From the NCBI GenBank assembly GCA_963802745.1, contig CAWDKL010000017.1:153034-217033 (forward strand): DNA of 64,000 bases, in the 5' to 3' direction. This document shows positions 33,703-45,865 of this stretch, piece by piece (position 1 is the first letter of the stretch; the number at the start of each line of letters is the position of its first letter). Origin of the DNA: JAJPKK01 sp963802745. GTDB taxonomy: Bacteria; Pseudomonadota; Alphaproteobacteria; Rhizobiales; Xanthobacteraceae. The position numbers and the translations under genes were made by a program. The notes under the pieces were generated by a model. The model was not told the origin of the DNA, ran no database searches, and saw only the letters and a list, made by a program, of their open reading frames with translations.

Positions 33703-36700
33703 GTGGCCGATTTCTTCATCAGCTATACCGCCGCAGACAAAGATTGGGCGGAGTGGGTGGCGTGGGTTCTGGATGAGAGCGGCGCAACCACGACGCTGCA
33801 GGCCTGGGACTTCGGTGCCGGTAGCAATTTTGCCCTGGAGATGCACCGCGCGGCAGGGGAAGCGCAGCGCACGATCGCTGTCCTTTCGCCCGATTACCTG
33901 AAATCGAAGTTTGGCGCAGCGGAATGGGCGGCGGCTTTCATCGACGACCCCACGGGGCAGAATCGGAAATTGATTCCAGTTCGTGTGCGCGAATGTGCTC
34001 CAGGAGGAATCCTCGGCTCGATCGTCTATGAAAATTTTGTCGGCGTTGACGAAGCCGAGGCGCGCCAACGCATCAAACGGTTGCTGGACGATCTCGCCGG
34101 CAAACGAGGCAAGCCTGAACGAGCCCCGAGATTTCCGCGACAGCCAAAGCCATTTCCGGGTGGAGCGCAAGTTGTTTCGACCGCGGCACAACCTGTTGCC
34201 GCAGCGCCTCGCCTGGGCGCGATATCGCCGGAACCCGCGTTTGGCGTCGCTGGCATTTATCGCCGCGCCGTCAAGCCGTTTCTTGACGAGTACCTGGTCT
34301 CCGAGACCGGCGAGGTAGCTTTTGGCGGGCGCGATGCCGAACTCAAGCGGCTCGACGCTTGGCTGTTCGGCAACGCATCGGTCCCTCGGATGGTGGTCAC
34401 GTCGCCGGCCGGGCGGGGTAAAAGCGCGCTGCTGGTGCAGTGGCTCAAGTTGCTGCAGGCGCGCGGTCATGTAGGCGAGGCGGGATGGCGGCTCGCCTTC
34501 ATGCCGATCAGCATTCGCGCCGGGACCAATAAGCCCGGCGTGTTCCTCGGCGGACTGGCGCAGCGGCTGGCGGAAATCACCGGCAAGCCGGTTCCGCCCG
34601 ACGCCGCACAAAATCCCGACGCCCTCAAATATGCCGTGCAAGACCAGATCGAGGCCATCGCCGCGGACCAGCGCCTCCTGCTCGTGCTTGACGGCCTCGA
34701 CGAAGCCTTGCAGGGCAGCTTCGATGCCGCGATCATTCCGGCAAAACTTCCCAACAATATTCGCGTTCTCGTCTCGGCCCGCTGGGAGGTCGGAGACAGC
34801 GATTCGTCTGGATGGCTACGGCGGCTTGGGTGGGATCGCGCGGTTCGTGTCGAAACCCTGGGGCTTGCGCGGCTGCCTTCGGACGCCATCGCCGACGTAT
34901 TGATAAAACTCGGCGCGCCGACCGATATGCTGGCCCGGGAACGGCCCATCGTCACACGCCTGTCGGCGCTGACGGAAGGCGAACCGCTTCTCGTTCGCTT
35001 CTATGCCGAGGATCCTCTGGCAGCTCGGGCACCAGCGCGCGCGGATCACGCTAGCCGATCTCGACAGCTTGCGGCCCGGCTTCGGCAGCTACTTCGAGCG
35101 ATGGCTGTTCCATCAGGAGCGGCTTTGGACCGATGAAGGAGCACGTCCCGATCGGACAGAGGTCGATCGGGTCCTATCCATTCTGGCTTTTGCGCTCGGC
35201 CCGTTGGAATCAGGGGACCTGTTGGCCCTGATGAAGGAAATTCATGGGACCGAGAATTTGCTTTCGGAGAAGGAGCTTTTGCAACCTTTGCGCCGGTTCA
35301 TCATCGGGGACGGAAGCACCGGAACGGGGTATGTCCTCACCCACCCAAAGATTAGCTATTACCTGCAGAATGACCGATTTCGCGGGAGTGCCGCGACCTT
35401 GCGGCGAGGATTTGTCACCTGGGGCCAAAAACATCTTCGCGCCCTGAATTGCGGTGATCTCGATCCGCAGGATGCATCGCCCTATGTGCTGCAATTTCTG
35501 CAAGGGCATTTTCACGGCGCCCGATTGCCGGCATCCGCCTGGATGGAATTGGTCGAAGACGGTTGGCGCCGGGCGTGGGAGCAATTCGAGGGCGTGCCCC
35601 GCGGATTTGCAGCGGATGTGCACGCGGCCTGGGACTCGGTTCGACGTGATGCCGGCAATTTGCGGACGCTGGGATGGCGGTGGCGCTGCGCACTTGTGCT
35701 GTCGTCGATCCGCAGCATTGGGATCAACACGCCGGACGCCCTGCTGTGCGCGGCGGTCGCCTGCGGCCGGCTTTCACTCCGGCAGGCTGTTCACTTCGTA
35801 GAGGTAGGCCGGATTGGCCCTGAAGCGATAGCATTGTTGCTGAAGCTATCAAAGCTGGAAAATACAAGCGCGGCTCAATCGAGTGATCTCATTTCGATGG
35901 CGTTTGAAACCGCCGCGGCAATTGACCGCGAGGCGGATTGCGTGCTCGCCTTCGCAGCGGTCCAACCGCATCTCTCACCAGATGAAAATGACTTGCTCCA
36001 CAATATAAACAGGATTGGCAACGCGGTTCCCCGGACGAGAACCATCGAAGCTCTCGCCCCTTATCTTCCGCCAAACCTGATCGCCGATGTTTTTGCCGCA
36101 TTCGGGCCATTGGCGATGAGGAGGACCGCGCACGCGCCCTTGTAGCCCTCGCGCCGCACCTCGGGCCAAACCTGATCCCTGAGGCGCTCGCGGCGGCGAA
36201 TGCCATTAAAGATGAAAACAATCGCACGCGTGCGCTTACCGCTCTCGCACCTCGTCACCTGCCGCCTGAGCAAGTGACCAAGCTGCTGGTCGAACTGGTC
36301 ACCGCTGCGGAGTCTAATGGCGAAGAGTGGAAGGGCGTGGTCATCATCGGAGCCGTCGCATCCGTTCTCTCGCCCGACGAAAGGGCCAAGGCACTGACCG
36401 AGGGATTTGCCATCGCGAAGGTGATTTACAATACCGAGCAATCGAGCACAAGCGCTCGCTGCTCTCGCACCCCATCTCGCACAAGACCAAATCGCCGAGG
36501 CGCTTACCGCGTCCAAGACCATTCGCGATAAGCGAGAGCGGGTGGATGCGAGCAAAGCGTTTGGCACCTCATCTTCCGTCCAAGCAACGGGCTGTAGCAT
36601 TAGTAGAGGCGCTCGCCGCCACAAAGGCCATGGACGATGCGAGCAATCGCGCATTCGCGCTCGCATCCCTGGCACCTGTCTCGCGTACGAGCAGAAGGCC

Positions 36701-37842
36701 AGCGCGGTGGCAGAGGCCCTCGCCGGCGCGAAGGCAATAGGCGAAGAGATATCACGCGCCTTTTTGCTCCAGGTTATTGCACCGCTTTTGTCACAGGACC
36801 AAATGGCCGACGCGCTCGCCATCGCACGGGCCATTGGAAGTGAGAGTAATCGCGTGCTCGCACTGGGGTCCCTTGCATCTCATCTCTCAGGTAAGCAAAG
36901 GGACGTGGTGCTGGCAGAAGCGCTCATCGCCGCCACGGCCATTAGCGAAAAGGGGGACCGCGCATATGCGATCGTCAACCCTCACACCTCATCTTTCGTC
37001 CGAGCAAAAGGCTATCGATACTGGCAGAGGCCCTTGCCACCGTTGGGGCGATCGACGATGGCAGCGGCCGCGCGCGCGAACTCGTATCACTCGCATCTCA
37101 TCTCCCAATCGAGCAAAAGGTCAGACGCACTGAAAGAGGCTCTCGCGCATCGCAAAGGCTGCTGGCGATGACGAGCAATACGCAATAGCGCTCGCAGCCC
37201 TCGCGCCTTACCTCCCGTCAGACGATTTGATCGACGGCATTCTCCGCCTCAAGGGCGATTAGCAGCAAGTCTTGTTCATCGCGGTTTACTCTCAAGGCGC
37301 TAGCACCTCATATCCCGTCCGAGGCAAAAGGTCATCGCACTGGCAGAGGCTCTTGCCGACGCCATGGCTATCGGACAGCGAATTGGACCGCGCTTGTAAG
37401 CTCGCCGCCCTGGCAAGCTCACCTCTCACAAGACCAAATCGCCGAGGCGTTCGCCGCAGCGGAGGCGATTGGCAGTGAGAGCAATCGCGCGTTCGCACTC
37501 GACGCTGCTCGCATCTCACCTCTCACAAGGCGAGATTGCCCAGGCGCTGGCAGACGCCAAAGGCGCTTCGGCGGAGCAGATGGCTCGTGCAACTCGCACT
37601 TAGAGGACTTTCGGCTTATGGGGCGACAAGTCAATATGGAAGCCTTGTCTGCGCTCATCGATACGGCCGCGGAGCTCCATCGGGCTCAAGCGTTGTCGTA
37701 TGTTAAGTTTTCTATAGCTGTGTCCGCAGCGCTCGGAGGCGTCGAGGCATTAAAGGATATCCACTGTGCCATCAGCGGACGCCGCGCGCTGGTATCCGTG
37801 ACGGCCTGCGGACAAAGCTCCGCACACCAATTTTTACCTTGA
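33703..37842 (+). pseudogene. TIR-STAND NTPase with C-terminal alpha-helical repeats, multiply frameshifted
   Basis: A GTG start at 33703 gives a TIR domain (MADFFISYTAADKDWAEW to about residue 140) with SPDYL...EW, where Glu74 is the candidate NADase residue. A linker follows, then a STAND NTPase with Walker A SPAGRGKSALL (about 233) and Walker B LLLVLDGLDEA (about 324-334). An extra base near 35014 moves coding to a second frame, DLWQLGHQRARITLADLD, which runs to 36145. From 36.1 to 37.6 kb about 33-residue repeats of the type EALAAAKAIGDExxRAxALxxLAPHL recur in all three frames. The tail (ALIDTAAELHRAQALSYVKF) is at 37.65 kb. Related proteins are thought to act in antiviral or stress-triggered NAD depletion. 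Confidence 0.7.
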
Positions 37843-38119
37843 CGGAAACGGACTATCATTATAGGCTTCTTCATTCACAAGACTGCACTAGCGCGGGAGA
37901 GCGTGTAATGGCTGGCGCCAGTCAAGGCGTCAAGTGCGTATCAGCAAGCGAGAGAGGTGAAGGGTGGCTTTTCAACTTTAGGCATGGGAGAAGCAGACAA
38001 CGCAAAAAAATGTAAAATTCCCTGCTCTTTTCTCTGCTAGCAGGGAATTGCTCTGCCGTAAATTCCCTCAGCGGTTTCCCCCGCCCCGGTTGCATAGGCA
38101 CCAGCATATGGGTTTAGGC

Positions 38120-38391
38120 TTACGGAGTTGCGAGTGATAATACCTGTTCGCGGTTTTCGGCCTCGTTGACGAGGATGAGCGTGCTGCCGTCGGCGGTGCG
38201 CAATTGCTCATTCGCCTTGAGCAATTCAATGCCGCAGACGGGGCCATCCGGCGCCACATTGATATTCAATTCATCGCTGGTGCGAATGTTGCCACGTTCG
38301 TCCGCTCGATCGCGGCGAAGATAAGCGATGTTGTAGGCTCGATTGGAGGTAATTTTCGTCAGTGGCCCCTGGGCGCAGCATCCGCCGCCAC

Positions 38392-38395
<4 letters not shown>
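38120..38395 (-). CDS. DUF2283 family small protein
   Basis: About 91 aa. The recognisable part is ITSNRAYNIAYLRRDRAD, then SDELNINVAPDGPVCGIELL and ANEQLRTADGSTLILVNEA, which is DUF2283. No ATG precedes it; a GTG at 38395 overlaps the LepA stop as GTGA, suggesting translational coupling, but the first about 18 residues are not family-like, so the true start may differ. Function is unknown. Confidence 0.6.
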
Positions 38396-40203
<1,808 letters not shown>

Positions 40204-40337
40204 GGCCCGCATGTAGCAACGCGCGGGCGCGGAGGGAAGTGCATGGTGCGCTGCCGTGCACCGCGCGGTCTGGACCTCGACCGCAAACCGTGCCGCCCAA
40301 ATCCGAGCAGGCGGCACTTATCGGCGGCCGCCGCGCG

Positions 40338-41415
40338 TTACTGCGTCTGCGGTTGCAGCAACAGCTTCTGCACCCGCCAATTGGCGGTTTCGGCGGCGTA
40401 AATTTCGTTCTCCGACGGGCAGGCCAGCGCATGGGCGCCGGAGAATTGCTTCAGATTGCGCCCCGAACGGCCGATCACGCCCAGCACCTTGCCGTCGAGC
40501 GACACCTTGAAGATACGCCCCGGGAAGGTCGATTTGCCGACGAACATCACGCTGCTGCCGCCGGGCGGGATGCAGAGCGAGTTCGGCGCGCCGATCGCCT
40601 GGGTCAGGCGGTCGCCAGTCGGGGTGTTGCCGTAAACCGCCTTGGTGCCGGGCACCGGCGGAATGTCGATCGAGAACATCCGCAGGAATTTGCCGTCGGT
40701 GTCGAACACCTGGATGCGGTGATTGGCGCGGTCACCCACATAAATGTTGTCGTTCTTGTCGATCGCGATGGCATGCACGGTGCGGAATTGTCCGGGCCCG
40801 GTGCCGGGTTCGCCCCACGACTTCAGCCAGTCGCCGTCCTTGCTGTATTTGGCGACGCGCGAATTGATATAGCCGTCGGTGATGTAGATGTTGCCCTGAG
40901 AATCCCAGGCGACGTCGGTCGGCTGGCGGAACATGCCGTCGATCGGGGCTAGCGGCGGATTGACGTGCTCCCACGGCTTGGTCTCCGCTTCCGCCGATTC
41001 CTTGCGGCGGCCGAACACCCACTGGACCCGGCCGGCGGGGTTGAATTTCACGATCATGTCCGAGCCCTTGTCGATGGCCCAGATATTGTCGTCCTTGTCG
41101 ATCCGCACGCTGTGGGCGAACGACCAGGCATAGAGGCCCTTGCCGATCTCGCGGACGTAATTGCCGTTGGGCATCGAACTCCAACAGTTGCGCGGCGGCG
41201 GGCGCATAGGCCGAACCGGTGGCGCTGTTGGAGCGCGTGAACACGAACATGTGGCCCTTGGAATTGACGGCCACGCCGGGCACCTCGCCGAAATTCATCC
41301 CGTCGGGCAGGTTCGGGAAGTTGGCAACCGAATCAAAGACGATTTCCGGGGCGCTTTGCTGGGCAGCCGCCGGCACGGCCAGCACCGCCAGCGCGGCGAT
41401 CATCAGAGCTTTCAT
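40338..41415 (-). CDS. NHL-repeat (peptidyl-hydroxyglycine lyase-like) secreted protein, frameshifted
   Basis: Start MKALMIAALAVLAVPAAAQQ at 41415, with GGAGGA upstream and a clear signal peptide. The first frame reads to LLEFDA. At 41172 one extra base moves coding to the frame PNGNYVREIGKGLYAWSF, which continues to 40338. NHL blades are visible: DKDDNIWAIDKGSDMIVKF, DSQGNIYITDGYINSRVAKY and DKNDNIYVGDRANHRIQVF. These beta-propellers resemble alpha-amidating lyases. It is followed upstream by a paralogous gene on the same strand. Confidence 0.75.
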
Positions 41416-41591
41416 GGGGTCCTCCCTTGGTGCCGCCGGCATTTTTAGCCCTACGGCGCATCGGCCGCCGTTTTAGCGCGGGCGGCGGTTGGCGTCCATC
41501 GGGGGCGCATCGGCGCGCCGAGCGCATGCAAACCGCGTCGCATCGTATCGGCGCGGCCGCGCCACGCCGGCACCACGGGCGCGCGCATGCT

Positions 41592-42680
41592 TCAAGGTTT
41601 CGGCGGCGGCAGCGTACTGCCGGTCGGCTCGCCCATTCCCTTGTAGACGAACCGCTGAAAGCGCCGGCCGTCGAAATTTTCGCCGACATAAATGTTGCCC
41701 TTGCTGTCGACCGCGAGCGCATGCGGCACGTTCAGCGAGCCGCCGAAGATGCCCTGCTGGCCGATGCGATCGACCACCTCCAGCGTGTCGCGCAGCAGAA
41801 TCCAGACGTGGTGGTTGGCGCCGTCGATCACGTAAAGGAAGCGCTGATCCGGCGAGAGTGCGAGCCCGGAGGTCGAGCCGGCGAGCAGCGTTCGCGGCGC
41901 GACGAATGCTTCCCGCTTGAACGTACCGTCCCTATCGAACACCTGGATGCGATCGTTGACGCGGTCGGCGACATACACCAAGCCATCCTTCGACAGCGCT
42001 ACGTTGTGCGGCAGCCGGAATTGCGGCACCAATGGCGCATCCGGATTGTAGGCTCCGAGGTTTTTGTCGTCCGGCTTGTTGCCGTAGGCGCCCCACATGC
42101 GCTTGAAGGCGAGCGTGCGCGTATCGATCACGACGACGCGGCGGTTGCGGTAGCCGTCGGCGACGTAGAGCTCGTTATTTGCGGAATCCACCGTCAGGTT
42201 GGCGGGGCCGCCGAGATTTGCCGTGTCGGAACTGCCGCCGCTCTTGCCGCGATGGCCGAACTGCGCCAAAAACTTGCCCTGCGCCGTGAATTTAAGGACC
42301 TGGTCGTCCTTGTCGCCGCTTCCCGCCAGCCAAACATTGTCGTTGGCATCGACGAAGATGCCGTGCTCGGTTGACGGCCACTCGTAGCCCTCACCCGGAC
42401 CGCCCCATGCGGCGAGTAGCTTGCCGTCCTGATCGAATGCCAGTACCGGCGGCGCCGGGATGCAGCACTCGGCCCGCGGCGGCGTCATGGCGGCGCCGGC
42501 GAAACGCTCGTTCTTCTGCAGCGGGGCCGGCCGATGCAGCACCCAGATATGGTCGTGGCTGTTTACCGCCATCCCGCCGATCGCCCCGATCGCCCATTTT
42601 TCCGGCAGCGGCTGTGGAAACGACGGATCGTATTGAAACCCCTGGCGGGCGTGGAAGCGACCAAAGATAAATAGCTCCAT
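41592..42680 (-). CDS. NHL-repeat (peptidyl-hydroxyglycine lyase-like) protein, likely 5'-truncated
   Basis: About 362 aa from MELFIFGRFHARQGFQYDPS at 42680 (GGGG upstream); an ATG at 42710 is also in frame. Blades: DHIWVLHRPAPLQ, DANDNVWLAGSGDKDDQVLK, NNELYVADGYRNRRVVVID and DGLVYVADRVNDRIQVFDRD. The family core normally starts at the QYDPSFPQPLPEKW point after a signal peptide, which is missing here. The 5' end coincides with the change to acidobacterial sequence, so the gene was probably cut at that junction. Confidence 0.75.
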   Translation of the reverse strand: MELFIFGRFHARQGFQYDPSFPQPLPEKWAIGAIGGMAVNSHDHIWVLHRPAPLQKNERFAGAAMTPPRAECCIPAPPVLAFDQDGKLLAAWGGPGEGYEWPSTEHGIFVDANDNVWLAGSGDKDDQVLKFTAQGKFLAQFGHRGKSGGSSDTANLGGPANLTVDSANNELYVADGYRNRRVVVIDTRTLAFKRMWGAYGNKPDDKNLGAYNPDAPLVPQFRLPHNVALSKDGLVYVADRVNDRIQVFDRDGTFKREAFVAPRTLLAGSTSGLALSPDQRFLYVIDGANHHVWILLRDTLEVVDRIGQQGIFGGSLNVPHALAVDSKGNIYVGENFDGRRFQRFVYKGMGEPTGSTLPPPKP

Positions 42681-42804
42681 CGTCTGACCCCGGCACACAG
42701 AATGATGCATGGTGAGGTCTCAGAGATTCTGCACACGCACTCCGCCGCAAAGCCGTCGGCTGAACATCGACCTCTCAACCGCACTGATTGCAAGGTGGGG
42801 AGAA

Positions 42805-43047
42805 TCATGCGGCAGAGCCACGAGCAGAAGGCCGCGAAATTACCTCCGCCTTTCCATCGCGGTTAATTCCCAAGGTCATAATTTCAGCGCACTTGCTGCA
42901 CAGCCAGAAATGCTCAATTGCAACCGTACTGCTTGGCACACCGGAGACGCCGGATTTCATCTCTACTCTGGGAACATGGAAAAGCTTCCCGTCGCCGAGA
43001 TGACGGAACACTGCCGAACACTTTGAATTTGCACATTTATCCAGCAC
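42805..43047 (-). CDS. Small Cys-rich protein of acidobacterial type
   Basis: About 80 aa. A GTG at 43047 with GGGGGTG upstream is the best start; no ATG is in frame. It reads LDKCANSKCSAVFRHLGDGK, then HFWLCSKCAEIMTLGINRDG. The CxxxxC and CxxC pairs suggest a zinc ribbon. I recall similar short proteins (CANPxC...FWLCxxC) mainly from Acidobacteria. This is the first gene right of the junction. Function is unknown. Confidence 0.6.
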   Translation of the reverse strand: MLDKCANSKCSAVFRHLGDGKLFHVPRVEMKSGVSGVPSSTVAIEHFWLCSKCAEIMTLGINRDGKAEVISRPSARGSAA

Positions 43048-43690
43048 TGCGAGAACACCCCCATGCAGAAACTTCTCTAATGAGAAGAGAACATTACCTA
43101 ATATTCTACAGAGTATTGAAAGCGGAATTATTGCTGTCCGGTTAAAAAATTGAACCGTCGATAGTTTCCGCCGACGAGATTGGTGCTGCAAAGAAAGGCG
43201 CGTGATCTTCCGGGCAGCGTGGAATGGAGCCACGCAGAAATTGGCGCAGCTTTAGTTCCGCATTTGTTTTAGAGCCGGGCGGTCTACTCGGTGCCTCAGT
43301 ACGGGTGCAAGTCGTGCAACCCCGTTTTGATTGAAGCCAAAGCCGCTGGTGCCGGGTCGATCAACTGTGAAAATAGCGGTGCAAAGGCCGTGCAAAAGTC
43401 GGTCATAATCACTTTTTGCCAATTCCGCGTCATTGACCTGCTCCGTCCCGTTGACTACCATTGCCGCCGTAATCATCCGCAGCGGTTTTACCGGCGAGCC
43501 TACATCGGTGGTATGTGATCCCCAAGGAACTTCAGTCAATTCGTCACCGATGGTTCGCTGGGAGGTCGCGAAGAATCACCGTTCGCTCCGCCGAACCGAG
43601 CGTAAAGGCACACCAAGCATCAGCGCCCCTCGACAAGTTGCAACGCCCGGAATTCTCAGTGATTGGAGAACGACGAGAAAGGTTTTCTAG
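43048..43690. other. Gap without a recognised gene
   Basis: Frames up to 95 codons exist on the minus strand but resemble no known family. The right end serves as leader of the response regulator gene, whose ribosome site is weak (GAGAAAGG about 12 bases before the ATG). Confidence 0.4.
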
Positions 43691-44071
43691 ATGACCGATG
43701 CCAGAATCCTTTGCCTGGATGACGAACCTGTTGGACTCGCCATTCGTGCGACAGTGCTTCGATATGCAGGGTATGACGTGTTCACGGCCTCGTCCGCCGA
43801 AGAAGCACTTCAGATTCTTGCTGACCAGCAGATCGACCTCGTCATCAGCGACCATCTGTTGCGGGGAACCACCGGGACGCAAGTCGCCGCATCCATGAAG
43901 CGAATCCGGCCAGACATCCCGATCCTCATTTTGTCGGGATTCACCGAAGCTCCGGAGGGCATGGAATTCGCTGATTTTTTCCTGAGCAAATTGGAACCTC
44001 CGCCTGTGTTGCTCGCTACCGTCGACAACTTGCTAACCCAGCGACGACCGCTGCTCGCGGCACAAAGCTAG
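43691..44071 (+). CDS. Single-domain response regulator (receiver only)
   Basis: 126 aa. The acidic pair is in ILCLDDEPVG (Asp10-Asp11). The phospho-acceptor Asp is in DLVISDHLLRG (about residue 54). The conserved Ser/Thr is in ILILSGFTEA and the Lys in FLSKLEPPP. There is no output domain, as in CheY-like or Spo0F-like relays. No histidine kinase is in the window. Stand-alone receivers of this kind are common in Acidobacteria. Confidence 0.88.
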   Translation: MTDARILCLDDEPVGLAIRATVLRYAGYDVFTASSAEEALQILADQQIDLVISDHLLRGTTGTQVAASMKRIRPDIPILILSGFTEAPEGMEFADFFLSKLEPPPVLLATVDNLLTQRRPLLAAQS

Positions 44072-44187
44072 TCGGAACGATTCAACGAAACGGCACGGGA
44101 GCAAAGGACAAAATTCCCGCCATCCAAGTTTCCGCTTGCACCCGGAGCTGATTCGGATGAAAATGGCGTCCTTTCAGCGGAGGCCGT

Positions 44188-44568
44188 ATGAAATCCAATA
44201 AGCTGGAATTCCACAATATTTGGATCGAACAGTGCGAGGCCGCAGAAAAAGTCCGCAATGAATATGGGCTCCTAAGTGCGCTGGATTTCTTAATTGGAGA
44301 GAAGCTCTTCAGCTTTGTCGCGGTAGCGGAACATCGGCCGGAGTTTGCGGCGGAACTGCCGCACTTTGTGGACGGGATTCGCCAGATATTCACTGCCCAG
44401 CAAATTGGGTGCTATCTGGACGAATTGGAGTGTTCGTTTTTTGCCCCGTCCGAGCCCGAGGATGACTCTGTGCTGGGTGAGGATGAAATTCTTGACAACC
44501 CCATCCAAGGCGCGGAAGAGATCCTGCGATTCGCAAGAATCAGGGACATGCTTCAGGCGGGAATCTAA
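44188..44568 (+). CDS. Conserved acidobacterial hypothetical protein
   Basis: 126 aa, acidic, without signal peptide or membrane segment. It reads FHNIWIEQCEAAEKVRNEYG, then ALDFLIGEKLFSFVAVAE and DGIRQIFTAQQIGCYLDELE. I recall similar proteins (HNRWIEQC...ALDYLVGEK) from Acidobacteria. Function is unknown. GGAGGCCGT precedes the ATG. Confidence 0.6.
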   Translation: MKSNKLEFHNIWIEQCEAAEKVRNEYGLLSALDFLIGEKLFSFVAVAEHRPEFAAELPHFVDGIRQIFTAQQIGCYLDELECSFFAPSEPEDDSVLGEDEILDNPIQGAEEILRFARIRDMLQAGI

Positions 44569-45133
44569 CTACACCGCATCATCAGTTCACCGTGGGAACA
44601 ACGTGATTGCGAGCCCCTCCAACCAACCTCGACGCACACTGCTATTTACTCATCCGAGCACTGTTGCCAACTCAGTTTGTGTCGGCTCTGCATGTCCGGG
44701 CAGTCGGGAATGTCACCATCCGCCTGAATATGCGTGGCTGCTATCAGGCAGAAACTGGATGGTTCCATTAATCACAAAACTATGGCAGACCCCTGCGATG
44801 TTAATACTCAAAAAGTGGGGGACTCCATACTTCCGTTCCATGTCCAGCCCGGATGACCTTCTCCGCCGATTCGAACTTTGTGCCAGCGCTTACATCCGGG
44901 GCAAAAGAAAACCATCTGCCCGTCACCGAGGCGAAATAACTTCTTCAGCAGTTCACCCTGATCCTGAACGGTGATGAAAAAGCTCCATCAGAATCGACGG
45001 GTGGACTTTAGCAATCTCCTGCTTGTCTGACAAGTACAATATGCTCATCAGACAGGTTTATACATTATCCTTCACTGCTTGAGCCTGCTGTCCGATCGCG
45101 GCTGCCGCCTCTCGCGCCTCTGCCACGCTACTT
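44569..45133. other. Gap without a recognised gene
   Basis: No convincing coding frame was found on either strand. A TTGTCTGACAAG/CATCAGACAG inverted motif near 45025-45057 is the only structure noticed. Confidence 0.35.
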
Positions 45134-45619
45134 TCATTGCCGTGAAACGAGTCTTCCTAGCGCCTTACCTTTGACCTCGAAGCGGTCGTCCGCCACAACT
45201 CCCCTGGCGGATTTACCCGCGTACCATCCCGTGCGCGTCACCTCGAAACAATCGAACCCTGGGACGTATGGCTTGATGTCGAGTAGGGGCGTACCGTCCA
45301 GCATATCGACCTCGGAGATGAGCAACCGGTTCTGATCCACTCCGAGAAGGCGGACGGCGGAGAGTCCAATATGATTCGGACGGGCCGGGGAACGGGTGGC
45401 AAAGATGCCGCGCTCCTCGGTGTCGAGGTACGGGCGGACGATCAACTGCGCCGCCGCGGCGCGGTCCAGCAGATAAATCAGCCAGAGACGCTCAAAGCCC
45501 GCCAGATCGCGCAGGCCCGGAGTGAATTCCGGAAACAGTTCGACGACCCCTTGAGCGCCATTGGCCACTGCGCTTTGAATGGGTGTTCCGTCGGAGTGCT
45601 GAAAAGGCGTATGGATCAA
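45134..45619 (-). CDS. tRNA (N6-threonylcarbamoyladenosine37-N6)-methyltransferase TrmO-like
   Basis: About 161 aa from a TTG at 45619 (read MIHTPFQHSDGTPIQS). Conserved sequence continues four codons further upstream as FPIG, the family's normal opening, but no ATG/GTG is in frame there, so the true start is uncertain or lost by an indel. Family motifs: GVVELFPEFTPGLRDLAGFE, RSPARPNHIGLSAVRLLG and DMLDGTPLLDIKPYVP. TrmO methylates t6A37 in tRNA-Thr using SAM. Confidence 0.82.
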   Translation of the reverse strand: MIHTPFQHSDGTPIQSAVANGAQGVVELFPEFTPGLRDLAGFERLWLIYLLDRAAAAQLIVRPYLDTEERGIFATRSPARPNHIGLSAVRLLGVDQNRLLISEVDMLDGTPLLDIKPYVPGFDCFEVTRTGWYAGKSARGVVADDRFEVKGKALGRLVSRQ

Positions 45620-45865
45620 GCCGATTGGGAACAGCGTAAAGGTGGCGGCGCGGGAGGACAGATCTTCGTTATGAACAGTTCCTCGTATTCGTATCGTCAG
45701 TCGCTTATAGAATACGTATTATCGTTCTTTTTGAGGTTTTTGGTGCAACGAAATGGAAGGGCAAACAGCCTCGCGCAGTGGAGGGCCATTGACTCATTTT
45801 CGTTCCTTTGATGGCGGACTGCGGTCCTATTTGAGCAAGTCGAAATGTATAGGCTTCTATACCCC

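Noticed and set aside
36100..37640. Regularly spaced repeats that could suggest a CRISPR array
   Set aside because: The periodicity is about 100 bases, degenerate at the DNA level, and translates into LAPHL-type protein repeats of the TIR-STAND gene.
41427..42374. Plus-strand frame of 315 codons
   Set aside because: Antisense to the second NHL-repeat gene.
43252..43539. Minus-strand frame of 95 codons right of the junction
   Set aside because: No recognisable motif, no good ribosome site; left as unassigned sequence.
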